From positions 48,360,140 to 48,424,139 of the forward strand of contig OY978526.1 of NCBI GenBank assembly GCA_963854835.1: a DNA stretch of 64,000 nt, in the 5' to 3' direction. Shown in pieces: positions 44,712 through 57,039 of this stretch. The notes beneath the pieces were generated by a model. The model worked only from the letters and a program-made list of their open reading frames with translations. It had not been told where the DNA came from and did no database searches. Every line of letters begins with the position of its first letter. Position 1 is the stretch's first letter. Position numbers and translations under genes: made by a program. The DNA is from Megamerina dolium (Eukaryota; Arthropoda; Insecta; Diptera; Megamerinidae).

Positions 44712-47545
44712 CAGTGATCGAACAGGGTTGATTAAAGTAAAATTAAATGTTCACAAAATAAAAAACGTAACAATTGGTGTCAGAAGTGAGATTCTGTTAA
44801 GATGGTGAAAATTTGCCAACTAAAAGTAGAACAGTTTAAAAAGTTGTTGGTAGAGATTAACTCATGGTTCAGCGCATGGAATTCATGAAATCAATGATGC
44901 AACAACAGCAGCAGCAGCTGCAAGGGATTAATGCGAAGTTATAAGAAAATGCGTCTCATCATGAGGGTGTTATTAGTGAATTGCGTACGGGAATTCAAGG
45001 AATTACGTCTCGCCAAGAAAACGTTAACAGAAAATAAATGACTACAGGCTTCAAGAACATTCTACAAAAATAGATTGATCTCAGATTTCAGGAAGTTTCC
45101 GGAGCTATTAGTGACAAATTCACAGACATGAAGGAACATGTGGATGGTTTGGATAATAAGCAAAACTTGAGAAAAAAGAGCGAGAAGTTAATAAACTAAA
45201 AAGAAACGGACCAGCCCCATCAGTGACTAAAGAATCGAATACAATCAAGCTAAAGCCACCGACATTTTTTGAAACCATGCCATTCAACATCTTCAAATAT
45301 GGAAATGAATATAAGAGTCAATTACATCGAGTGGAATTAAGATCGCGAGTGCAACAGAGTAATGAGAACCTTCAGGATTTCACCATCGATATTGAGCGAT
45401 ATTACCATCTAGCATTTTCCGGTAAATTGGATGAATTCATCCAATAATAATAGAGGCGTTCATAAACATTATACGTGATGGAGAGATTAAGCGTGCCGTA
45501 GTCATGTCTCCAAGGAATACATATGCCGAAACAGTCAGTACTGCTTCGACGTATGAAGCCGCCAGTTTGATGTGTCGACCAATGTCACGAGGCCGCCAAT
45601 TCAAAGTAGAAACAACAGATCTAGTTGAAGCAATGTGTCAGATAGTAAAATAAATAGTGCAGACTGAAGCAAGCACAAAGAGTCAACGCAAAAATAAGTT
45701 TACTGGTAACTGCTTCATATGTGATAAAAGACCGCATGTGGCGCGTTAATGCCACCTACGACGCAAGCAACCGAAATCTAATTCTCCAGGACTTTCGTTG
45801 TCTGTGCGTGATGTAAATCACCGTAGTAATGCTAATACTCTATCTCGTCGCTCTCGTCGCCATGGATAGGAAATATTGTTCTCAGGTAAGAAGCCAGAAT
45901 CACATTGTCAACCTACGACCTATGAATGACTTGCCGGAGGAGTCATGGGTCACCGAACAAGTGCAAGAAAATCAGTGGACCAGACTTCAAAAAGATTATG
46001 GAATATAAAGAGCAGGGCGTTTGTCCAGATTGGCAAGAAATGCCTAATAAGAGTCCAATAGCAAAGGAATACCGGGCGCCGGGATATGGATGTCTATTCC
46101 GAGCATGGGAAAGTGAAGATGGAAAAATCACAAATTATCTTCTAGTGGTACCCAAGCCAAGAATAAATGAAGTGATAACTGACTATCACAATGCTTCAAG
46201 TGGAGGGTATTTGGACATCACCAAAACCGTCGAGAAAATGAAGAAATGATTTTATTGGGTTGAATGCCATGAACATGTCGCTGAATGGATTCAGAAGTGT
46301 GAGAATGTGGAATGGCTAAAGGTACCACTAAGAAAAGTCGAGGTAAAGTACACCAATACACTGTGGGTGCTTCATTTAAGCAAATTTTTTTGGATATATC
46401 AGCACCATTTGCAACAAGCAACATGTATGTTCTGGTGGTTATAGATTACTTCAATAAATGGCCTGAAGTATATCTCATTCCCAATCAAGAAACTAGTACA
46501 GTTGCGGATGTATTCGTCAACCAGTGGATTACTCGTTTTGGTGTACCAATAGAGTTACAATCAGACCAAGGTCGTAATATCTAATAAGTTGTTTTTCAAG
46601 AGATGTGCCTTATGTTGGGTATATCCAAAACTTTGTATCCACAATTTGATGGCATGGTAGAACAATTAAACCATACCTTGGACGATATCTGAGTATGATC
46701 GTAGATAAATACCAAAAATACTGGGATGTGCATAAACCAATGTTCCTCATGGCATATTGGCAATATTTGAAAACGAGTTAAGTCTGTCAGCTGATTTAAA
46801 ATTTGAAGCCAAAAGCGGGTATAGGTGGGTCAAGTACATCAGTTCATCAGAGAGCGATCGCAGATAATAAGCGATCAGATGAAGGCTAGGTATCACTTGA
46901 AAGCAAATTCAAAGGGTTCTATGAAGGAGAGTTTGTAATACTTCATAATCCACAACGAAAGAAACGCCTGTCCCCTAAATTAGACTCATTCGAAGGACCA
47001 TATAAGATTATAGCAAAGATAAATGACGTAGTGTATCGCAATCAACGTGCCTGTAATAAAGGAGCAAAGTTTAAAGCAGTGCACTTAGAGCGACTTGAGC
47101 CATATCAGCGGGAAACATAGAAACTTGAGCGGAAGGAACATGATTAAGAGAAGGGCAGTGTAATGAGTATAGATGGTTATTGCAAATAGCACGAATAATG
47201 GTAGCATCAAAACGAATGTCAACAAAAAGAAAAAGGCGATAACTAGAACAAGCCAACGAGAAAGAAAGACAAGAAACTCGATTACGATAAAGATTCTGAA
47301 GTGTTGCTACAAAGTATAAATAGGGCTATTTTGTTGACAATTGAATAAATTCAATTTCGAAAGTGATTTTGCAAACATTGATAGAGTATCAGAGGCAAAA
47401 GTTGGAAGAATATTAAAGAGTGATTGTAAAGAGAACTATTGATTAAATAAATTGTTGTTGAACGTAGTTAGTACAAAATACGTGTTGCAGTTATTATTGA
47501 CAGAACCCAGTGATCGAACAGCGCTGATTCTAGTAGAATTAAACG
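44712..47545 (+). mobile_element. Internally deleted, decayed gypsy-family copy
   Basis: Starts with the last 60 bp of an LTR (AGTGATCGAACAGG...CGTAACA), then the primer site TTGGTGTCAGAAGTG. A broken gag follows (44801-45760, TIKLKPPTFFETMP), then a jump directly to the RNase H/integrase link (45900). Broken integrase (46300-46790) and a C-terminal module lead to the 3' LTR (47159-47545). Protease and reverse transcriptase are missing. The 3' LTR has many differences from the 7654-type LTR, so this copy is old. Confidence 0.8.
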
Positions 47546-47549
47546 TTCT

Positions 47550-48470
47550 AACATGCCAATATAGTGTAATTAACAAACTATGGCATTCGTAATATTTGTT
47601 TTCACGTAAAGCAAAGTAAAGGATATATTAAAACATGTTCAGGTAGTGTCAAAATTACTATGTGTCAAAATATCAATGAAAAAGAAATGCCAAAGTATGT
47701 TCAGACAGCGTCAAATTTATAAAATCTCTGGATGAGTACAAAATTTTGTATTCGATAAATAACCGAGTGTTCCTTTGCAAATCGTTTGTAAAAGAATGCG
47801 GTTAAGGTCACAACTAGAAAAATCTCAGTAAGGCGGCTGTTATTTCACAATTCCTCTACGTCATTTTTGCATTTGGATTTTAGAAGATAGTGATGTGTTT
47901 GAAAATTCTTGAACTTTGTAATGAATACCCAAATAAATTGGTATTTTGTCGAGAAAAACATAGACTAGCAATAAGAAATTGTTTAATGAGTTGTAAAAAA
48001 AAACGCTAGCATAAAACCAGATCAAGTGCGGTAAAGCGTTTGGGTAGATTAAATAAAGGATAAATTGCTTTTGTTTCCAATAAACTTCGACTACTAAATA
48101 AACAAGGCTATACATATTTGGTTTGTATATGCTTGTTTTTTGTTTAAAAAAAAAAATCAAAAATACATATACATAACTCTATTTTCAATACGATTTTATT
48201 TCATCTAATTACATCGAGTCAAATCTACTTCTCTTTAAATGTTTTAACAACTTGCACTTGTTTATCTCGTCATAAATAAAAAAAAATAAATAAATAAATG
48301 TATAAAATCGAAAAAGTAAAGACTAAAACGTCTTTTTAAAAAGGTAAATGAAATGTAATTTGTTTTTGTTTTAAATTTTAAAACTTAAAAACTAAAATGT
48401 CTTTTTAAAAAACAATTTATATTTAATTTAGAAAAGACGATAAAATATATAAAATGCGATAAAAAAAAAA
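47550..48470. other. No gene seen; family H terminus at about 47775
   Basis: One hairpin terminus (TTGCAAATCGTTTGTAAAAG, then AATGCGGT) lies near 47775-47805. The rest is AT-rich with poly-A runs. A 99-codon minus-strand frame at 47861-48160 is Phe/Tyr/Leu-rich and looks like chance. Confidence 0.45.
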
Positions 48471-48473
48471 TAT

Positions 48474-48690
48474 GAGGCACTTAAAACCCCGAAGGTCTCA
48501 TTGGCCAAGCTTCACTTCCATTACTGTTGAGTGGGTTAAGTTTTGGACAGTATTTGAAGGGACCTACTTATTTTAGCCGGTTCCGAACGGTAGAATTCTT
48601 GCGACATCACTTTTTCTGAGCTTTGTCACAGAGTTCTTTTAGAAGCTTTTTAATGGCAAGTTGTTACTGTCAATTGAACTCACTTATTTT
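48474..48690 (-). mobile_element. SINE body fragment (family S)
   Basis: Reverse-oriented tail and body (GAGGCACTTAAAACCCCGAA, TTAGCCGGTTCC, AAGTTGTTACTGTC). The tRNA-like head is missing. Confidence 0.75.
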
Positions 48691-48711
48691 TTAAACGACC
48701 TGAGCTATAGT

Positions 48712-49115
48712 AGCTGCATTATTTTGTAAGCGAGTTGCAAAAGAACAAAAACTCACATATAACTTCCCTTTTACTTGAATATAATTTCCCTATAGTTACT
48801 TAGCAACGCTGGTGGTATATATGGTTGTTCGTGAAATTTATAAACGTAATAAAAACAAAAAAGAAACAATTCTGCGGATTCTGTGGTAAATATATTTGTA
48901 TATTTAAAATAAATTTCTATTTGTACTTGCTTTATTTTGCTTATTTTTGTTCATATTTACAATAAATTGACGTGTTGTTGAAATTTCCCAAGCACATTCC
49001 AGAGGTCTATTCACAATAGTGCTGTTTTTTACTTTGCAACACTATAACTCAAGTTGTTTAAAATATAAGCGAGTTCAATTGAACTCTGTCAAAATAGGCG
49101 CGTGCAAAAGAATGC
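48712..49115 (-). repeat. Hairpin-ended element, inverted copy (family H)
   Basis: Starts AGCTGCATTATTTTGTAAGC and reads as the reverse complement of the 6390-7183 copies through CCAGCGTTGCTAAG and GAAATTTCCCA. It overlaps or abuts the next copy, which has opposite orientation. Confidence 0.62.
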
Positions 49116-49434
49116 GACTAGTGTTGCAAAATAAAAAAAAACCGCACTATTGTGAATAGACTACTGGTATATGTTTGGGAAATTTCAACAACACGTCATT
49201 ATTATTGTAAATATAAACAGAACTAAGCAAAATAAAGCAAGAGCAAATAAAATTTATTTTAAATAAACGAATATATTTACCACAAACTCCGTAGAATTGC
49301 TTCTTTTTTGTTTTTATTTCGGTTACAAATTTCACGAACAATCATATATACCACCAGCGTTGCTAAGCAAGTAAAAGGTTAATTATATGCGAGTTGATGT
49401 TCTTTTGCAACTCGCTTACAAAAGAGTGCAGCTA
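49108..49434 (+). repeat. Hairpin-ended element (family H)
   Basis: Plus-oriented copy beginning AGTGTTGCAAAATAAAAAA and ending in a TTCTTTTGCAACTCGC hairpin plus GTGCAGCT. It forms a head-to-head pair with the preceding copy. Confidence 0.62.
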
Positions 49435-49728
49435 GTATAAAATATTGTTCCTAAAAGGAATAAATTGTCAAAAATGTTAAACGCAACCCTTGCTGTGATC
49501 TCGTGATTTGCTGTCGACAGCTAAATCTCCTGAGATCTTTTCGGTCACTTCTTACACTTTTGCTCTCAGCTTTCAATTTTTTTTTACATTGAAAACAAAA
49601 CAACGCGTGACCGCCGAGACTGTCTACAAAACAGCCGCCTTACTGATGTTATCGCTTCAACGCAATAATGAGAGAAAAGAAGATTGCGCCAATCAGAGTG
49701 GGTTGTTCTAGTTATGACGTAGCTGATT

Positions 49729-50190
49729 TATTTGCACGCGATTGAGAAAGAACACTCGCTTATTTGCAGAATTGCATGCTAAGCAACAACAAAAATAAGA
49801 AACTTCGCTTATTTTAAGTGAGTTCAATTCAACTCGCTTAAATTTTAAGCGACCTGGGTTATAAGATTGCAAAGTAAAAAAATAGCACTATTATGAATAG
49901 GCTACTGGAATGTGATTGGGAAATTTCAACAACACGCTAAATTATTATAAATAAACAAAACAAAAATAAGCTACATAAAGTAAGTGCAAATAAAAATTTA
50001 TTTTAAATAAATAAATATTTTTACCAAAGATTCCGCAGAATTGCTTCTTTTTTGTTTTGATTTCGTTTACAAACAACCACATATACCACCGCCGTTGCTA
50101 AATAACTAAAGGGAAATTATAAACAAGTAAAAGAGAATTTATAAGCGAGTTGGTGTTCTTTTGCAACTTGTCTACAACAGAATGCAGCTG
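49729..50190 (+). repeat. Hairpin-ended element, long form (family H)
   Basis: Matches the long form at 6390, with a left end TTTGCACGCGATTGAGAAAG and a right hairpin plus AATGCAGCT at about 50185. Confidence 0.6.
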
Positions 50191-51349
50191 TATTAGTAGT
50201 TCAGCTGTGAGAGAAAATTACAAAATTACAAACAAATAGAAAGAAAATGTAAACAATGCCAAAAATTGTTTTCATATCAATTTTTACTTACACCTCTTCG
50301 TACAAATGAACTGAATGTACGTTTATATTTCTATTCATTTTAAAGAATTATAATTACGGTGAGAACAGAAAAATTAAAATATTAATATTCAAAGTACATA
50401 AAAATAATCACATACGAACATTTAATTTTGTTGTGTTGTTTACCAACAATGAGGATAGGTTATCAATTTTCTATCTTTTTATCACTGTGGTAAACAATGG
50501 AACTACTATTGCGTCACGCGAATAGCAGATTTTATCATATTTACTGAGAGTCGAATAGCGGTAAAAGATGGGCGCAACCTTGTTTTATTGTGTTCTGTGG
50601 CTTCAACGTCTAAAAATTTGTTAGGATATTTGTCAAAATCGAAATACTTTGGACATAGAAGATAGCTCGTTGCATCGATTTTTAATTTTGAATTGGATTT
50701 TCGGCGCAAAACTTTTAGTCTGTAGAAATTAGATTTTCAATTCATCTATTTCCGAAAATTGGTATGTAAGATTATTTTCACCAACGGACTGAGTAGTTCA
50801 TGAATGGGCTCAGTCGGATAAAAACCTCGTCTATATCCTATACAGAAATATGTTTTCACATTTGTTGCACAACCATAAAGCTATAAACCTGAATTAGTTC
50901 ATAATTTATCTCTATTTAGCTGTCAGTTATATATAGCGAATTGATGTATATACAGTATTCTGTGAATTTCTGCAATTGGAAGTGTAAATTTTAGAGTTTA
51001 TGCCAGATCCTTAAAATCTCATATTTTCACTATAACCAACTTTTTAATCTAAATATGGGGGATGTATATTTGTGAACTGGCAACACTAATTTTCAATTTC
51101 CCACGATTTTTTATGCTGCCATTCGCACAACGAAGTTTATTTCATTTTCTCGCGTCATTCGTAAAAAAAACTTCGTATTGTTCAGAAGTGTCGCACAAGC
51201 TGATTTATAACATACACAAAAGCCAGTGAAATAAAATAAAAAAAAAACGAATAATTCGTGAAAATACAACTTCATATCAAAAGAGAACTTTTGCAGAAAT
51301 AGTCAACGTAATAAGTTTAGTGTTTCATTAAATCTGCTATCTAGTAAAA
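50191..51349. other. His2Av upstream region and 5' UTR; unassigned minus frame
   Basis: The last 200 bases or so should hold the His2Av start site and 5' UTR. A minus-strand frame at 50506-50718 (ending MIKSAIRVTQ) follows an acceptor-like TTTCTACAG, but no exon joined to it gives a recognisable protein. Confidence 0.35.
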
Positions 51350-51999
51350 ATGGTAATTTTAATGACCTCAGTGGTTAGAAGTGGAAACGCGACGAGAGCA
51401 CTCTCGTTCGTCAATAGAAATGTCATTGGATTGCGCATTCATGCGTATGTGCGGACGAAAGTATTACTTTTCTATAATTTAGTTGAAAGTAATACTATTA
51501 CACCGCATTGTAGTTAATTCATATATATTTTGCGTTGTGTCTGGACAATTCGGTTCATATATAACCTCAAATATTTGGAAAGAACTAAGCTCATTTCCAA
51601 TGATTATTTCTATTGCAATATGGAGATTGCTGAGCATTGCTTTTAAATAATGAGTTTTCTTTTACAAGGCTGGTGGTAAAGCTGGTAAAGATTCTGGAAA
51701 AGCTAAGGCAAAAGCGGTTTCACGGTCTGCCCGTGCTGGTTTACAGGTACGAAAAGAAAACGGTGGTGCTTTATGGTAATTTGTAAACCTATTATGCCAG
51801 CCTTCTTTACTTTGGCGCCTAATTATACAAACTAGGGTGATTTATAATTTACTGTTAATACTAAACTAGGAATTTTCCATTTCAGTTTCCCGTTGGTCGT
51901 ATTCATCGTCATTTGAAGAGCCGTACCACATCGCATGGGCGCGTTGGTGCAACAGCTGCTGTTTATTCTGCAGCTATCTTAGAATACCTAACTGCGGAA
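51350..51999 (+). CDS. His2Av: Histone H2A variant (H2A.Z/H2Av), first three exons
   Basis: Exon 1 ends exactly after the ATG (51350-51352, donor GTAATT). Exon 2 is 51669-51746 ([20 protein letters not shown], then ARAGLQ). Exon 3 is 51886-51999 ([20 protein letters not shown] to [12 protein letters not shown]), with donor GTGAGT. The 65 residues match the N-terminal tail and first half of the histone fold of fly His2Av, including the variant-specific [17 protein letters not shown] segment. The expected remainder (VLELAGN onward, about 76 residues, with the SQ damage-response tail) is not found to 64000. The nucleosomal variant acts in promoters, heterochromatin and DNA repair. In flies the gene lies next to ball, as it effectively does here, 17 kb away. 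Confidence 0.93.
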
Positions 52000-53477
52000 G
52001 TGAGTACGAATTCACACGAACGAAAGTGGCATTTATATGTAGAAGTTGCTTCTAATTTATAGATTTTATAAATTTTCCACGTTCAATTTTTAGCGCCAAA
52101 ACTATTGTTTTGTCTCGATTCGGTGGTGCCACCTAGTTTCAAAATTTTTCAATTGCAATGATTCCTCTACTACACTTTACCATTTTGTAACGTATTACTA
52201 AAATAAATTGGTTTTTTGTGTAGTTAAGTGTGATTACCGATGTAATTATGAATTTATGCAATTTTAAGAAATATTTGAGAAAATAATGTTGCATTTACAT
52301 ATAGGATTGAGCACAATCTGGCAATAGTGTTTCATACATTGATTTTCGTTACAAAAACAATGTTTATTGTCACGCTCGCATTTGTACATTTAAATGCGGT
52401 GTGTGCTGTACTCTTATTGCTGTCAGTTTCATATCGAATTTTGCTTTGTGGCATCATTTACCCGCCATTTTTTGTTTCGCATTCTAATTACGCTCGTAAT
52501 TGTAAGAAATGTATAATCAAACTTTAAGGAAGTAAATAATAGCCGAAAAAGGTTTAAATGAATTTTATTTCATAGGTGCAGAATAGCACACCCTGTGGGG
52601 AAAAAAATAAAGAACTGCATAGAGCTTTTTGTCAATGACGCCCATATTAGGGGTGGGTCGAAAATATTCAAATTTGGTATCAAAATTAATAACCTCGCAA
52701 TTTTTTTCACAATATGGGTATCAAAAGAAAGATGTTATTTTACATCTTTTCACTGATTTATTATCGTCATTTAAAAAAAAAAAAAAAAAAAACTATTTGA
52801 TATATTTTTTTATTTGATACTTATAAAGTTTTTCAATATGGGGGGCTTTCAATAGAATCGCATTGAATAGTCGGCGCCAAACATGTTTTAGTCATATTAA
52901 CAAAAATAAGCTTGTAAGAGGCAGAGCAAATGTTTATTATTTTTTTCTGTCAGGGTGTGCTCTTCTCCACTTGTTCCAGGGTTTTCTCCATTTATGATTG
53001 GAATTTAAAATTCACTAACATAACATTCATTCCAAACGTAATTTAAATCTGTAGCAAATGTTACCTTAATTATCATATATTTTGTTTTTGAAGTATTTAA
53101 TTTTTATTATCACCACTTTACTATATCCTACATATAGGGTATTCATAAGGTGTAATCATACGTTCCTATTTCTTACTGGAAATGTGTTCCCATACGCCAA
53201 AAACCAGTAAAAGAGGGGGAAATTTAAAATGCAAATCATTTCCTCTCTGTGATAATTCTTGCAAAATTCTACTGGTAATATTTCTACTAGTAAGAATTCA
53301 TAACATAGAAAAAAACAGCTGTTGTTACTGGCAAATGACAGAACTGAAGGAGTTTGGAAATTACTAGTAAATCTTACAACTATTCTGTTCGTGTACTTTT
53401 TCACTTTGTTTTTAAAATTAGAGAAGATTTTTCTTACGCTATTGAATTGTGTTGATAGGGAAATTTTACTAGTAAAG
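52000..53477. other. His2Av intron 3, left part
   Basis: No exon is seen. At 52630-52870 there is an end fragment of the long-TIR family (GACGCCCATATT, ATATGGGTATCAAAAG). An A18-type run occurs at 52773-52790. Confidence 0.5.
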
Positions 53478-53488
53478 TATGCGAACGG

Positions 53489-53856
53489 TGGGTGCCGTAG
53501 CTCAGTGGTTAGTGTGTTCACTTTCTGATCTGTAGGTCGTGGTTCAATCCCCGGCTGATGCATAACAAATTTAATATCGATAAGATTTTTCTTTCGAATG
53601 GTACCCACCTGTCGGCAAGCAATTGGCAAATCTTCCGACAGTAACAACTTGCCATGAAAAAGCTTCTAAAAGAACTCTGTGACAAAGCTCAGAAAAAAAG
53701 TGATGTCACAAGTGTTCTGCCGTTCGGAACCGGCTAAAATAAGTAGGTCCCTTCTAACACTGTTCAAATTTAAGACGCACGACGGTAATGGAAGAGAAGC
53801 TCGGCCAATGAGCCCTTTAGGCCTTCAAGTGCCACAAATTTATTTATTATTTTTTT
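53489..53856 (+). mobile_element. Full-length tRNA-derived SINE with target duplication (family S)
   Basis: 368 bp from TGGGTGCCGTAGCTCAGTGG to an ATTTATTTATTA/T-run tail. It is flanked by an 11-bp duplication TATGCGAACGG (53478-53488 and 53857-53867). A and B boxes are intact. Confidence 0.9.
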
Positions 53857-53867
53857 TATGCGAACGG

Positions 53868-55553
53868 ACCTATAGTCATATTATAAGTTTATACAATAGT
53901 TTAAAAAGCTTTGCTGGTCTCTATACAAAAGCTACGTCACGTACAACTTTGTAACCTATTTTTTTTTGATGTAACTCATCATCTAAGATCTAAGATAAGT
54001 GTCTCACATGTATGTTTAGCTTTGAATCCAGATTGTTCTTTTATTATTATTTTATTAATCTCGATTTATCCATAAGTTGTTTTTGCTCACTGTTTTTAAT
54101 ATTTTTTCCCAGTAAAAACTTACAACGAGATAGTAAAATCAAAATTATTCTCAAATATATTCTCACAAAAAAAAAAAATTTGAAGAAAAATCAGTAAAAT
54201 GATCAAGTATACATATAACCAATTGAGTTTGACACTTATTTTATATGCTGGATATTATTACTAGTAGAAATTTGCAGCTACTTTTTTCTTACTTATTTTT
54301 ATGCTCTCTTTTTTTGCTCTCTCATTGCCAGTAAAAACTAGTAATAATTTGTTATAATTTGCAGTATTTGCTTACGTTACTATCACTTTCTGTCATTGAG
54401 AGAGTAAAAGCAAAATGCACTCTCGATATGAGAGAACGAACGGAAATATATCAAAAACTTGCAAATTGGCTGAATCTTATAGTACGCAATGACAATTGGA
54501 TTTTTCTTATTCTATATGACCTAGTTTAGACATAAAAACATTTGCATGAAAAAAAAAATTTGTTTACGTGGGTCGAATGGGGAAGAGAGGGTTTATTGTT
54601 TCACGTACATGGGATACGCTTAGTGGTTATCATTCATAATAGGTCTGTTTTCGTACTTTTCCAGTAAAAATTATCCAGCAATGAAATTTCTCAGAAATTG
54701 ACAGCATTCGCTGGCAGAGAGAAAAATATACGAAAAAGTACCAGAACGCAAAACCAGTAAAAACTGGCACGTTTCACGAACAGATGATATTCCACTAAGT
54801 AAATTGCAATTGTTCGTTTGTTCGCGATCAGCTGTTTTTCTAACTTGCAAGTTTCTACAAGTACAAATTTACCCAGTAAAAATTTGCAACTTCCCCTTAA
54901 GCTGAAATGTCGTTTTGCTCTCTCAATTCACCTACTTTGCAAGTTTTTGGGGTACGAGAACGCAAAAACTGATCGTTTGTAATAACTTTTCATAACGCAG
55001 AGTACGAGAACACTCTAATGTCAAACATTAACAGTGTTGCCAGTTCTTCAAAGAGGAAAAAGCTAGATCGACCAAATAAAAAAGCTTAAAAAAAGCTAAG
55101 TGGACCAAATAAGAAAGTTAAGGAAAGGCCACCCTTTTGAACATTCCATAAATAGCTTATATTTTATTTTTAAAATGTATGCATGTTGGCAATCATGTTC
55201 AGCAATCGAAGCATACATTAGGTACAAATTAAAGAGCTGCAGGAATGTTTTCGTTTGCATCTTCAAAACACTATTGATATTAGAATAGACAATCCCTTTC
55301 ATTCTCTTTTAGCAAATATGAATTAGAATGAGAAATAAGATAAATTGGATGGAGTGAATGTTATATTTTCATAGAACGAGTAGAATGAACATGTGCGAAT
55401 ACAAGTAAAGTGTTTGGGAATACTCTAAATATTCGTTTTGCCTGCCGTTTAACGTTATTAGGCTATTAAAGTGAATTATTTGCAATTGAAAATTCAATTA
55501 TTTTAAATTAGTTTGAAGGATATTAGTAATATATGCACATAACTTTTACTGTG
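53868..55553. other. His2Av intron 3, middle part
   Basis: 54363-54520 is a diverged interior of the Harbinger-type MITE (TTACTATCACTTTCTGTCAT, CTCGATATGAGA). CCAGTAAAAA recurs at 54109, 54328, 54661, 54754 and 54873. Otherwise AT-rich with no gene. Confidence 0.45.
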
Positions 55554-55555
55554 TA

Positions 55556-55763
55556 ACGTCGGGTCACTTGTAGCCTGCCGAAACTGACATTTTCCACGTT
55601 TTTGTTTGTTAAAACAGTTATATTGTTTAAACAAATTAAAAAATCGGTAATATAGCGATTGATCCTTAAAATAGAAACCTCGGTAAAGTTTCGTGAATGT
55701 TTTCAAATTTTTTTTAGCACTTTCACGTACTTTTTTAAGAGTCGGACACAAGTGACCCGACGT
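55556..55763. repeat. Short TIR element with TA flanks
   Basis: 208 bp with perfect 16-bp inverted ends (ACGTCGGGTCACTTGT), flanked by TA on each side. Non-coding, consistent with a Tc1/mariner- or pogo-type MITE. Confidence 0.78.
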
Positions 55764-55826
55764 TATACAAAAGATGTGCGAGAAACGACGTTACATGGCA
55801 AGGGATAAAAATCTCTTCTTCTTAAA

Positions 55827-56378
55827 CTACCTATCCACTAATGGATGTTGGCGGTCACATTTATTTAACAATTCACAGTATTCATACATATAAGTGCATA
55901 TTATTTTACATAGTCTTTCATGTATAGACGTAATACAACTGGAAAATATTTCTCTGGCTTGAGCTCTGTGGATAAGTTCTATTGTTCTCAGTCCTATCCA
56001 TTCACGGATGTTTCTCAGCCATGACATCTGCTTTCGTCCAATACCTCGCTTTCCCTCTATCTTCCCTTGAATTATGAGTCGGAGTAATTCATATCTATCT
56101 CCACGGATGATATACCCAAGATAAGCTATTTTGCGGCGCTTGAAGTTTAATAGTAACTCGCGCTCTTTTCTGCATCGTCTTAGGACTTCTTCATTTGTGA
56201 CACGGTCAACCCTAGGGATCTTTTGCATACGACGATAGCACCACATTTCGAAGGCTTCTAATTTATTCATTGTTGCAACTCTAAGCGTCCACGCTTCCAC
56301 TCCATACGATAGAACTGACCGTACATAACATTTCATGTACCGTATACGCAATTTTATATTTAATTCGCGATTAGTCAT
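55827..56378 (-). pseudogene. Non-LTR reverse transcriptase, C-terminal fragment
   Basis: 183 residues of the post-catalytic region shared by many insect endonuclease-reverse transcriptases: SYGVEAWTLRVATMNKLEAF, EMWCYRRMQKIPRVDRVTNE, EVLRRCRKERELL, then GKIEGKRGIGRKQMSWLRNI. The polymerase motifs themselves are absent. The frame is open but lacks the rest of the element. Confidence 0.75.
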
Positions 56379-56542
56379 AATTTTTGCGTATTTTAAAAAG
56401 GTGTTTCTTAAACATAGACATTTAAAATTTAATTAAAGCCAATTGGTAAATTAAATATTAAAATAAAATAATTAACCTAAACTAATTTTATTTCAAAGAT
56501 ATAAAAAATTTTTTAACTTTGAACTTGAAATTAAGTTAAAGG

Positions 56543-56663
56543 GATGTTACAAGGGTTCTGCCGCTCGGAACCGGCTAATATAAGTAGGTCCCTTCTAATG
56601 ATGTCCAAATTTAACACGCACGAGTTAGTGTTTTGCAACTCGCTTACAAAAGAATGCAGCTAA
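56543..56663 (+). repeat. SINE fragment plus family H terminus
   Basis: 56543-56623 is the SINE middle (GGGTTCTGCCGCTCGGAACC). It is followed at 56630-56663 by the hairpin terminus TTTTGCAACTCGCTTACAAA plus AATGCAGCT. The two repeats meet without spacer. Confidence 0.6.
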
Positions 56664-57039
56664 TGTTTTCTTCTTCATTTAATTGCAATAGTAAATTTGC
56701 AGGGGGAAACAGGAATATCACAATTTTATGATAAATGGTTAAATTATCTATAACAATTGAATTAAGATAGTTAGTCAAGTTTTCTTTTAGCTCTTTGATA
56801 ATTGTTATATCTGTTGGATTCAACACGATTTTTTGAGCTTATGTATATAACGAAATGTTAAATGCAATATAGGATATTTATCGCCTTCTAATTGTTTAGA
56901 AGCTTCAAATGATTTAAATAATGGAAGAAGTAATTTAATATAACTTAAATTTATACTATCAAATCTATCATTTGATTATTTTTTCTAAAGTTGTTAAAAC
57001 TTTCATCCAGTTTTTTCGAGTTGTAGGTTTTAGGTTTTA
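56664..57039. other. No gene seen
   Basis: AT-rich, weakly coding-like minus frames only. It may belong to the hAT relic further right, but nothing decisive is visible. Confidence 0.35.

Noticed and set aside
47861..48160. 99-codon minus-strand frame
   Set aside because: Phe/Tyr/Leu-rich composition of AT-rich DNA, no signal peptide logic, no splice context, no family.
50506..50718. Minus-strand frame after a possible acceptor, with a possible upstream exon near 50790-50850
   Set aside because: Joining phases gives a stop or a different frame, and no recognisable protein results. Kept only as a note in the gap entry.
53489..53650. Recurring antisense frame containing [20 protein letters not shown] in several places
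   Set aside because: It is the same SINE translated on one strand in each copy. Conservation reflects the repeat, not a protein.
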